Shown here: piece by piece, positions 1-5,676 of the stretch
How the letters are laid out: every line of letters begins with the position of its first letter
Numbering within the stretch: position 1 is the first letter of the stretch
Assembly (NCBI GenBank): GCA_003221825.1
Contig: QHUE01000179.1
Span: 1-8,146 of the forward strand
Length of the DNA: 8,146 nt
Origin: Gemmatimonadota bacterium
Lineage (GTDB): Bacteria; Gemmatimonadota; Gemmatimonadetes; Gemmatimonadales; GWC2-71-9
Direction: 5' to 3'
Notes under the pieces: generated by a model
What the model saw: only the letters and a program-made list of their open reading frames with translations
What the model was told of the DNA's origin: nothing
The model's database searches: none
Position numbers and translations under genes: made by a program

Positions 1-1035
1 TGCTAGCGCCGGACCGTCCAGCATGCGCCCGTCCTCGCCCCCGACGCTATGGACGCCGATCAGCCCTTCGACCCGGCCGGCGACGACCGCCACCTTCTTC
101 TTGGCAACCTGCGCCCGCCGTACGACTTCTCCGGGCGCTTTCCCGACCAGCGACGTCTTGTCAAAGATCCCTTCGCCGGTGATGACGAGGTCCGCCTTGG
201 CCAATGCCGCGTCGAAGCCGGCGCGCTCCAACACCCACTCCGCTCCGCCCGTCAACTCCGCTTTCGCGAAGAACACGAGCCCCGCGCCCAGCCCGCCGGC
301 CGCGCCCCCCATCGGCATCGTGCCGAGCTCCGGCCGGCCCGCGAGCGCCCACAGCTCCGCGAGGCGCGACAGGCCGGCCGCGAGCTGCGGGATTTCCTCC
401 GGGCGAGCCCCTTTTTGAGGTCCGAAGACCGGCGCGGCACCCTCCGGGCCAAGCAGCGGCGTGGCCACATCCGCCAGCGCCAGGACACGAGCCCCGAGCC
501 CCCACCCCGACCCCAGCGAGGCGAGATCGGTCAACGACCCGCCCCCATCCGGCAGCTGCTCGCCCGCCGCGTTCTCGAACGTCCAGCCGAACCCGCGCGC
601 GGCGCCCGTCCCACCGTCCACCGTCGCCGTGCCGCCGAGGCCGACGACGATCGTCCGGGCGCCGCGGTCGGCGGCCGTCCAGATCAGCTCCCCGACGCCG
701 CGGGTGGTCGTGCACATCGGATCGCGGTCTTCGGGCTCGACGAGCGCCAGTCCGCAGGCGGAGGCGCTCTCGATGATGGCCGTCTCGCCATCGATCCAGC
801 CCATTTCCGCCGAGACCGAATCACCGATCGGGCCGGTCACCTGCAGCCGCTCGCGGAGCGCGCCGACCGGGAGGACGACGTCGAGCAGGCCGTTGCCCCC
901 GTCGGCGACCGGGCACTCGAGAACCAGCGCGCCGGGTACCGCGCGGCGCACCCCGGTCGCGAACGCTTCGGCGACCTGGCGTGGGCCGAGGGTCCCCTTG
1001 AAGGCGGCGGGCGCGACGAGGAGAACGGGGGGCAT
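1..1035 (-). CDS. glycerate kinase (GK-I / GlxK type), 3' end cut by window edge
   Basis: This is a 345-codon open frame on the minus strand, starting at the ATG at 1035 and running off the window without a stop. The family is usually about 370-380 residues, so a short C-terminal piece is missing. The protein should phosphorylate D-glycerate with ATP (to 2- or 3-phosphoglycerate) in the cytoplasm. Family motifs appear in order: AFKGTL at residues 10-15 (family DSFKGSL), PVADGGNG at 42-49 (usually ADGGEG, so N replaces E), TTTRGVGELI at 109-118, GTATVDGGTGA at 135-145, DVATPLLGPEGAAPVFGPQK around 189-208, and TGEGIFDKTSLVGKAP at 286-301. The N-terminus MPPVLLVAPAAFKG matches where family members begin, which fixes the start. 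I see no Shine-Dalgarno sequence before it. A terminator hairpin ends only a few bases upstream and a c-di-GMP-type aptamer precedes that, so expression is probably riboswitch-controlled. Confidence 0.93.
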   Translation of the reverse strand, partial: MPPVLLVAPAAFKGTLGPRQVAEAFATGVRRAVPGALVLECPVADGGNGLLDVVLPVGALRERLQVTGPIGDSVSAEMGWIDGETAIIESASACGLALVEPEDRDPMCTTTRGVGELIWTAADRGARTIVVGLGGTATVDGGTGAARGFGWTFENAAGEQLPDGGGSLTDLASLGSGWGLGARVLALADVATPLLGPEGAAPVFGPQKGARPEEIPQLAAGLSRLAELWALAGRPELGTMPMGGAAGGLGAGLVFFAKAELTGGAEWVLERAGFDAALAKADLVITGEGIFDKTSLVGKAPGEVVRRAQVAKKKVAVVAGRVEGLIGVHSVGGEDGRMLDGPALA

Positions 1036-1049
1036 GAACGCCAAGATAG

Positions 1050-1085
1050 TGAAAACGAGAAACCCCCTGAGTTGCCCCAGGGGGT
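1050..1085 (-). terminator. intrinsic terminator in the glycerate kinase leader (riboswitch expression platform)
   Basis: On the minus strand an 8-bp GC-rich stem, ACCCCCTG (1085-1078) with CAGGGGGT (1069-1062), closes an 8-nt loop and is followed by the T-rich run TTTCTCGTTTT (1062-1052). The T tract is interrupted but sits in the right place. The hairpin lies downstream of the GEMM-I aptamer and 26 nt upstream of the glycerate kinase ATG, the usual place for a transcription-terminating expression platform. It could instead be a terminator for the upstream purA transcript. Confidence 0.68.
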
Positions 1086-1164
1086 GATCGCCTGCCGCAC
1101 ACCGTGCGCCCTAGAACCCGATGTGAGCGAAGCGAACTCCTTCTCGCAAATCGGGCGGGCGCTC

Positions 1165-1255
1165 CAGACCTCCGGCAGCCGGGCTATCTCGACGCGCGAG
1201 ACCCTTGGCTTTGCGCCCCGCCGTCGCCGGCGGTTTGCCCTTTTCGAGAGTTCTG
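1165..1255 (-). promoter_or_regulatory. cyclic di-GMP class I (GEMM-I) riboswitch aptamer
   Basis: Read on the minus strand, this stretch carries the GEMM-I conserved blocks in order. GGGCAAACC is at 1240-1232. P2 is a 6-bp helix, CCGCCG/CGGCGG, capped by the GNRA tetraloop GCGA (1227-1224). CGCAAAGCC is at 1215-1207. A P3 helix (TCTC 1201-1198 with GAGA 1190-1187) is closed below by AGCC (1210-1207) pairing GGCT (1180-1177). The 3' block TAGCCCGGCTGCCG (1186-1173) differs from the common TAGCCGGGTTACCG at three positions. A P1 helix forms between CAGAACTCT (1255-1247) and GGAGGTCTG (1173-1165), with one mismatch and one G-U pair. The base equivalent to G20 of the Vibrio Vc2 aptamer is G (1239), which predicts c-di-GMP rather than cGAMP; the intercalating A47 equivalent is A1212. 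The gene downstream is glycerate kinase. Confidence 0.92.
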
Positions 1256-1286
1256 TTTCGATTGACAGGCAAGAAAGGTGCCCTGT

Positions 1287-1302
1287 TGTAACCACTGTCA
1301 CA
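1287..1302 (-). promoter_or_regulatory. possible CRP/FNR-family operator
   Basis: The minus strand reads TGTGA-CAGTGG-TTACA, one base away from the enterobacterial CRP half-site arrangement TGTGA-N6-TCACA. It lies 32 nt before the first base of the aptamer P1 helix. CRP-like regulators are widespread, but a match of this length can occur by chance and the regulator of this organism is unknown. Confidence 0.25.
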
Positions 1303-1330
1303 TCAATAGCGAGTCATACGACCTAGGGAA

Positions 1331-1346
1331 AATACTGTACCGTATT
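1331..1346. promoter_or_regulatory. 16-bp near-perfect palindrome, possible operator
   Basis: The plus strand reads AATACTGTACCGTATT, in which seven of eight symmetric base pairs match. It stands out in an otherwise GC-rich region and overlaps the candidate -10 element TACAGT on the minus strand. That is where a repressor site would be expected. No regulator can be named from the sequence. Confidence 0.3.
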
Positions 1347-1386
1347 CTGCACCGAAAACCGCAAAACACGGCATAGAACTACGTCG

Positions 1387-1409
1387 AGAGGCTCTGTGGT
1401 CAGACCTCT
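1387..1409 (-). terminator. hairpin over the purA stop codon, weak terminator candidate
   Basis: On the minus strand AGAGG-TCTG (1409-1401) pairs with CAGA-G-CCTCT (1396-1387), leaving the loop ACCA and a one-base bulge. The purA TGA is inside the stem. No T tract follows, so it is not a standard intrinsic terminator; it may protect the mRNA 3' end or be incidental. Confidence 0.3.
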
Positions 1410-2701
1410 ATGATCTGATCCCTTCGTGTCCCGACACTGACATAACGAACAGGGGCTCCAGCGAGATCTTGCAACCGATCGACGTATGCTCGCGCCGCCG
1501 GCGGCAAGTCCGCCAGGCGCCTGACTGCGTTCAATGGCCTTTGCCAGCCCGTCACCGTCTCGTAAATCGGCTGCACGCGTCCGATCGTTTCGACATCGGC
1601 CGGCATGCTGTCAATGATCTCTCCATCCAGCGTGTACCCAACTCCTACGGGGATCTCCGCAAACGTATCCAAGACATCCAGTTTAGTGACTGCCAACCCC
1701 GTCAAGCCATTGATCCGGACCGCATACCTGACAACAACCGCGTCGAACCATCCACACCGTCGTGGCCGTCCCGTCGTCGCCCCGAATTCCCCGCCGAGCT
1801 CACGAATTCGCTGCGCCATCGCCGGCTCCGCTTCCGTCGGCAGCGGTCCATTCCCGACGCGCGTCGTGTACGCCTTCACGACGCCGAGGACCGCATCGAT
1901 CGCCGTCGGGCCGATGCCGACGCCCACGGCCGCGCCCCCCGCCGTCGTATTCGACGACGTGACGTACGGGTAGGTCCCGTGATCGACGTCGAGCAGCGCA
2001 CCCTGGGCGCCCTCGAGCAGGACCGATTCGCCGCGGGCCAGCGCTTCCCACACTACTCGGCCGGCGTCTACCGCCAACGGCAAGAGACGCGGCGCCAGGC
2101 GCTCGAGGAGATGCGCGTGCTCTTCCGCACTCGCCCGCTCCGTGTCCTTTAGGGCCCCGCTCCCTCCGGCCAGCATGCCCAGCATTTGATTCGCCGCCTC
2201 CACGCGCGCGCGAACCAGCTCCTGGGCGCGTGTGAGATTGCGCAGGTCCCCGACGCGCAAGCCGCGGCGCCCGTACTTGTCCTCGTAGGTCGGCCCGATC
2301 CCCCGCCCCGTCGTCCCGATCTTCTCGTGCTTCTCGCGGGCACGATCGAGGAGCTTGTGGTACGGCAGCGTGAGGTGCGCCCGGTCGGAGACGTGCAGCT
2401 TGTGCTCAGTGCGCACGCCTCGGCCCGCGAGCGCGTCCAGCTCGGCGAACAGCTGCTCCGGATCGAGCACCACGCCGTTGCCGACGACGCACACCGCGCC
2501 CTGGAGAATTCCCGACGGGATCTGGTGCAGGACGAACGACTTGCCCTCGCCCGTGTCCACCGTGTGTCCGGCGTTGGCGCCGCCCTGGTAGCGCACGACG
2601 AGATCGGCGCGCTCCGCCAGGACATCGACGATCTTGCCCTTGCCTTCATCACCCCATTGGGCGCCGACCACGACGACACACTGGGTCTTCGGTCCAAACA
2701 C
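1400..2701 (-). CDS. purA: adenylosuccinate synthetase
   Basis: This 433-residue protein has the normal family length. It joins IMP and aspartate using GTP to give adenylosuccinate, the first committed step from IMP to AMP, in the cytoplasm. Visible motifs are QWGDEGKGKIVD at residues 15-26 (catalytic Asp18, matching E. coli Asp13), NAGHT at 43-47 (His46, matching E. coli His41), GTTGRGIGP at 129-137, LEGAQGALLDVDHGTYPYV at 229-247, TTGRPRRCGWFD at 309-320, VTKLDVLD at 338-345 and VGTRRDQ at 423-429. I place the start at the GTG at 2701, not at a longer in-frame extension, for three reasons: AGGAGG sits 8 nt before it, the family begins just before the GDEGKGK loop, and an intrinsic terminator would otherwise lie inside the gene. 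It is separated from the operon upstream by that terminator. Confidence 0.97.
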   Translation of the reverse strand: MFGPKTQCVVVVGAQWGDEGKGKIVDVLAERADLVVRYQGGANAGHTVDTGEGKSFVLHQIPSGILQGAVCVVGNGVVLDPEQLFAELDALAGRGVRTEHKLHVSDRAHLTLPYHKLLDRAREKHEKIGTTGRGIGPTYEDKYGRRGLRVGDLRNLTRAQELVRARVEAANQMLGMLAGGSGALKDTERASAEEHAHLLERLAPRLLPLAVDAGRVVWEALARGESVLLEGAQGALLDVDHGTYPYVTSSNTTAGGAAVGVGIGPTAIDAVLGVVKAYTTRVGNGPLPTEAEPAMAQRIRELGGEFGATTGRPRRCGWFDAVVVRYAVRINGLTGLAVTKLDVLDTFAEIPVGVGYTLDGEIIDSMPADVETIGRVQPIYETVTGWQRPLNAVRRLADLPPAARAYVDRLQDLAGAPVRYVSVGTRRDQIIEV

Positions 2702-2708
2702 AAACGTG

Positions 2709-2715
2709 CCCTCCT
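2709..2715 (-). promoter_or_regulatory. purA ribosome binding site
   Basis: The minus strand reads AGGAGGG, a full Shine-Dalgarno match, with 8 nt between AGGAGG and the GTG at 2701. It decides the purA start, and it begins only 6 nt after the T run of the upstream terminator. Confidence 0.85.
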
Positions 2716-2721
2716 GGCAAC

Positions 2722-2744
2722 AAAAAAGCCCCCGGGCGGGGGCT
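2722..2744 (-). terminator. intrinsic terminator after the six-gene operon
   Basis: On the minus strand AGCCCCC (2744-2738) pairs with GGGGGCT (2733-2727) around a 4-nt loop and is followed by six T residues (2727-2722). It begins 22 nt after the M28 peptidase stop codon. It should end the trpS-to-peptidase transcript. Because it lies between that gene and the purA ribosome binding site, it may also act on purA leader transcripts. Confidence 0.9.
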
Positions 2745-2766
2745 CTGGAGTATCCTCTGAGGGAAG

Positions 2767-3648
2767 CTACGCCGGCCGCAGCACGCGCGCCAGCCCTGCC
2801 GCCACACCCGCCGCGCCATCCAGTCGCACGCGCGTCACCGTGTCTTGCGGGCGGTGCACGACCCACATGGTTCGCCAATTGCCCTTCATGATCGTGACAC
2901 ACTCGCCGGCGACGCGCGCGAGCACGATGCCATCCACGACGACCGGCAGCCAGCGTGCGCGGATCGCGTCCAGCGAACGGGCCACGGCGGCGCCGACCTT
3001 CCCCGGCCGATGCAGAAACGCGACGGGAGCGCCGACATCGTCGAGACCATCGAGGTTGACGACCGCGGCACCGGCAAACAGCTCTGCACGCTCTCCCTCC
3101 AACGCCTTGGCGCCCAGCAGGCCGAATTCCTCCCCGTCCGGGAAGATCACACCGACATGACGGGCATCAGGTAGCTGATCCACCGCCATGAGCACGGCGA
3201 CGAGTGCCGTCGCGTTATCCACGGCGCCGGGCGAATTATCCGTGACCCGGTTTTGCGAGAGGATCAGTGCACCAATGGCGAGAAGAACCAGCGCAGGTCC
3301 GACGGCAAAGAAAAATCCGATCATGGCGCCGAGGGTGGAAAAAACGCCGAGCAGCCGGAGCAGCATGGCGATCGGCTGGCCCTTCGAGTCGTAGTGCGCG
3401 ACGAGCCAGACGGACGGTCGGACGGCCGGACGGTCGGACGGTCGGTGAGCGATGAGATTAGTGCCTTCAACGAGGCGAGGCGTGCCGAGGAGCGCGCGGG
3501 CGGGCCGGCCAGTGAACTGATGCTCGTCCACCACAAATCCGCGCGCCGAGAGCTCGCGCTTCAGGATCTCACGAACTTTCCGATGATTGGGTGTCCCCAC
3601 GAGCCGCGGGATGGCGAGCTCGCGGAACAACACCGCGTAGTCAGTCAC
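2767..3648 (-). CDS. M28-family zinc metallopeptidase with membrane insert
   Basis: The 293-residue product has the metal and catalytic signatures of M28 aminopeptidase-type enzymes: HYDS with His85 and Asp87, GAVDNATA with the bridging Asp144, DGEEFGLLGA with Glu173 (catalytic) and Glu174 (metal), NLDG with Asp200, and a late HRPQDT with His265. It should hydrolyse peptides using two zinc ions; the substrate is unknown. A strongly hydrophobic stretch at about residues 93-130, long enough for one or two membrane passes, lies between the first and second metal ligands. There is no N-terminal signal peptide. The start is the GTG at 3648, which overlaps the stop of the aldolase gene by 8 nt; I see no Shine-Dalgarno sequence, so translational coupling is likely. 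A longer in-frame extension runs inside the aldolase gene and is not used. An 8-bp tandem repeat lies within the gene. Confidence 0.85.
   Translation of the reverse strand: MTDYAVLFRELAIPRLVGTPNHRKVREILKRELSARGFVVDEHQFTGRPARALLGTPRLVEGTNLIAHRPSDRPAVRPSVWLVAHYDSKGQPIAMLLRLLGVFSTLGAMIGFFFAVGPALVLLAIGALILSQNRVTDNSPGAVDNATALVAVLMAVDQLPDARHVGVIFPDGEEFGLLGAKALEGERAELFAGAAVVNLDGLDDVGAPVAFLHRPGKVGAAVARSLDAIRARWLPVVVDGIVLARVAGECVTIMKGNWRTMWVVHRPQDTVTRVRLDGAAGVAAGLARVLRPA
3412..3443 (+). repeat. tandem octamer repeat (4 copies) inside the M28 gene
   Basis: On the plus strand the unit GGACGGTC occurs four times head to tail, the second copy with one change (GGACGGCC). It encodes the Arg-Pro-rich segment SDRPAVRPS just before the HYDS metal motif. 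Since 8 is not a multiple of 3, gain or loss of one copy would shift the reading frame. Confidence 0.85.
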
Positions 3649-4531
3649 CGCGCACGAGCGCGCTGACGCGCTCGCGGTCGGCGGGCGAGATCGGCGCGAG
3701 CGGCGGCCGCACCGGCCCACCATACAACCCCACGGCGTCCATCGCGGCTTTCACACCCGCCGGCCCGAGCTTGCCGACGATTTCCTTGTCGAGCGGCGTG
3801 ATGCGCTCCTGGAGCTTACCCGCTGCCGCCCGATGGCCCTGCTCGAATTCGCGCACCAGCTGCACGCACAGGCTTGGCGTGTAGCACGCGACGCCGACAA
3901 CGCCGCCCTGGCAGCCGAGCTCGAGCGCCGTGACGAGCAGCGAGGCGGAGCCGGCGAGAACGGACCACTGCGGAACCGCGGCACGGTATGCCGCCAGGTT
4001 TTTGGGATCGCCGGACGAATCTTTCACGCCGATGATCCGCTCATGGCTCGTGAGCTGCTGCAACAAAGCTGGCGCGAGCGATAGGTGGGTGTACTTGGGG
4101 ATGTTGTAGATCAGCACCGGCACGGGACTCGCGTCCGCGACGGCACGGAAGTGAGTCGCGAGCGTCGCTTCCGTCGCGGCCGCGGAGAAATACGATGGCG
4201 GACGCACCAACACGGCATCGGCGCCTTCGGAGGCGGCGCTGACGCACAACGCGATAGTCTGCCGCGTGGATTCAGCTCCTGTGCCCGCGATCAGCCAGGC
4301 CCCATCGGTCAGCTCTTTACGTGCCGCACCCACGAGCCGGCGTTGCTCGTCGGCATCGAGCAATGGCGCTTCCCCGGTGGACCCCGTTACCACGATGCCG
4401 TCTACGCCCTCAGCCAGCAGGCGCGCAATGTTCTGTCGTAACGGATCCAGTGCAACGTCACCCGATTCTGGATCGAATGGCGTGGTGATGGGCGGAAAGA
4501 TTCCCGCGGGTACCTGCTTCCGATCCGTCAT
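3641..4531 (-). CDS. DapA-superfamily aldolase, probably 4-hydroxy-2-oxoglutarate aldolase-like
   Basis: This 296-residue class I aldolase shows the dihydrodipicolinate synthase fold signatures: GIFPPITTPFD at residues 10-20, TGSTGEAPLL at 49-58, the tyrosine motif LIYNIPKYT at 140-148 (Tyr142), and the Schiff-base lysine in GVKDSSGD at 168-175 (Lys170). The Arg of the DapA motif YNVPSRTG, which binds the aspartate-semialdehyde carboxylate, is replaced (YNIPKYTH), so lysine biosynthesis is doubtful. From memory the sequence resembles human HOGA1: AGTGAESTRQTI, LAGSAS, a CVQL segment, and an ending MDAVGLYGGPVRPPLAPISP. I infer cleavage of 4-hydroxy-2-oxoglutarate or a related 2-oxo acid to pyruvate and an aldehyde such as glyoxylate. 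The ATG at 4531 overlaps the PilT-family stop by 4 nt (ATGA), which supports the start and coupling. Other lyases of the N-acetylneuraminate lyase family remain possible. Confidence 0.88.
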   Translation of the reverse strand: MTDRKQVPAGIFPPITTPFDPESGDVALDPLRQNIARLLAEGVDGIVVTGSTGEAPLLDADEQRRLVGAARKELTDGAWLIAGTGAESTRQTIALCVSAASEGADAVLVRPPSYFSAAATEATLATHFRAVADASPVPVLIYNIPKYTHLSLAPALLQQLTSHERIIGVKDSSGDPKNLAAYRAAVPQWSVLAGSASLLVTALELGCQGGVVGVACYTPSLCVQLVREFEQGHRAAAGKLQERITPLDKEIVGKLGPAGVKAAMDAVGLYGGPVRPPLAPISPADRERVSALVRGD

Positions 4532-5676
4532 TGCGGCAGCATACTCGACAGGTCGTCGGCCTTCACCTCGGCGGCTTGGGCAGCCGCGACGGGCTTCGCC
4601 GCGGCGGCGCGGCGCCGAAGGGAGCGCGCCTGCCGCTCGAATTCCTTGGGATCCGATGACGCGGCCAGCGCGGTCTCGTAGGTCACGACTCCGTCGGTCA
4701 ACAGATCGATGAGATGTTGATCGAATGTCTGCATTCCGTACTTCTCGCGCGAGTCCCCGATGTAGTCGGGTAGCTCGGATGTCCGCGCCCCATCTTTGAT
4801 CATGTCCCGAGCAATGTCGGTACAAATCATGACCTCCAGCGCCGCCGCACGACCGTTTCCGTCAGCCCGCGGCAGCAGCCGCTGCGACACGACGGCGTGC
4901 AGCGCCTCGGACAGCCGCAGCCGGGCGATCTCCTGCTCCTCGGGCGGAAACATCGACACGACGCGGCTCACCGTGGTGACCGCATCGGGCGTGTGCAGCG
5001 TGGACACCAGCAGATGCCCCGTCTCCGCCGCCTTCATCGCCGTATCGATGGTCTCGGAATCGCGCATCTCGCCGATCAGGACGACATCGGGATCCTGCCG
5101 CAGGGCGGCACGCAGCCCGGTGCGGAAGTCGTCCGTATCGACGCCGATCTCCCGCTGCGTCACGGAGCAATTGATGTCCCGGTGCAGGAACTCGATCGGA
5201 TTCTCGAGCGTGAGGATGTGGCGATGCTGGCTCTGATTGATGTGGTTGATGATCGCGGCCATCGTCGAGCTCTTGCCCGAGCCCGTGACGCCGGTCACGA
5301 GAATCATCCCCCGCTCGGCGTTGGCGACTTCCGCGAGCACGGCCGGCAGCTTCAGCGATTCGAAGGTGGGCACGTCGAACGGGATGACGCGCATCACGAT
5401 CATGAACGACGAACGCTGGCGGAGGATGTTCACGCGGAAGCGGCCGATGCCCGGCATGCCCCAGGAACAGTCGTAATCGCGCAGCTTGTCGATGCGCCCG
5501 CGGTCTTCGTCGTTGGAAATCAGCCGCTGCGCGATCGCTTTGGTCTGATCGGGCGTCAGCCGCTGCTTGGTGAGGGGAACGAGCTTGCCGTCGATCCGCG
5601 CACGGAACACGTCACCCGCCTTGATGTGCAGGTCGGACGCCCCGCGGTCCACCGCGGCCTTGATGATCTTTTCCAT
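4528..5676 (-). CDS. type IV pilus retraction ATPase, PilT/PilU family
   Basis: The 382-residue product is a hexameric secretion ATPase that powers pilus disassembly and twitching motility at the inner face of the membrane. Seen in order: the N-terminal RGASDLHIKAGD at residues 11-22, typical of PilT; Walker A GVTGSGKSST at 129-138 (Lys135); an Asp-box equivalent LTLENPIEFLH at 155-165, with Asn at the usual Asp; Walker B DPDVVLIGEMRD at 195-206 (Glu203); His box HLLVSTLHTP at 221-230 (His228); and the C-terminal GMQTFDQHLIDLL at 314-326. The PilT AIRNLIRE motif is degenerate (IARDMIKDG, 288-296). The last 30 residues form an Ala-rich tail with no recognised domain. Its ATG abuts the preceding stop (TGAATG), and its stop overlaps the next start. 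No other pilus gene is in the window. PilT against PilU cannot be settled from this sequence alone. Confidence 0.95.
   Translation of the reverse strand: MEKIIKAAVDRGASDLHIKAGDVFRARIDGKLVPLTKQRLTPDQTKAIAQRLISNDEDRGRIDKLRDYDCSWGMPGIGRFRVNILRQRSSFMIVMRVIPFDVPTFESLKLPAVLAEVANAERGMILVTGVTGSGKSSTMAAIINHINQSQHRHILTLENPIEFLHRDINCSVTQREIGVDTDDFRTGLRAALRQDPDVVLIGEMRDSETIDTAMKAAETGHLLVSTLHTPDAVTTVSRVVSMFPPEEQEIARLRLSEALHAVVSQRLLPRADGNGRAAALEVMICTDIARDMIKDGARTSELPDYIGDSREKYGMQTFDQHLIDLLTDGVVTYETALAASSDPKEFERQARSLRRRAAAAKPVAAAQAAEVKADDLSSMLPQ

Larger units (their letters stand above)
1256..1399 (-). other. AT-richer intergenic stretch upstream of the riboswitch, probable promoter region
   Basis: This stretch between the purA stop and the aptamer is clearly poorer in GC than its surroundings and has no gene or tRNA that I can see. 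It should contain the promoter of the riboswitch-glycerate kinase transcript. The best sigma70-like candidate on the minus strand is TTGCGG with TACAGT, but the 19-nt spacing is poor, so I do not call it as a promoter. Two palindromic sites inside it are listed separately. Confidence 0.5.

Noticed and set aside
837..1301. A 154-codon minus-strand frame across the riboswitch and the start of glycerate kinase
   Set aside because: It would translate the aptamer and terminator and overlap glycerate kinase by about 200 bases in another frame. The low-complexity Arg/Ser product has no family features.
49..1326. A 425-codon open frame on the plus strand across the glycerate kinase region
   Set aside because: It is an antisense shadow in GC-rich sequence. 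Its product is Arg-rich with no motif, while the minus strand encodes a complete set of glycerate kinase motifs and the riboswitch.
1036..1399. tRNA or another structured RNA gene in the gap before glycerate kinase
   Set aside because: No TpsiC-like GGTTCGAATCC block or acceptor stem is seen; the conserved structure is fully explained by the GEMM-I aptamer and terminator.
2702..2902. N-terminal extension of PurA by about 67 residues
   Set aside because: It would run through an intrinsic terminator and a perfect ribosome binding site and into the M28 gene, and family members start near the GTG at 2701.
2186..3160. A 324-codon plus-strand frame opposite purA and the M28 gene
   Set aside because: It spans two well-supported minus-strand genes and the terminator between them and shows no recognisable domain.
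4532..4825. N-terminal extension of the aldolase
   Set aside because: It lies within the PilT-family gene, is Arg-rich, and the ATG at 4531 gives the normal family length with an ATGA overlap.
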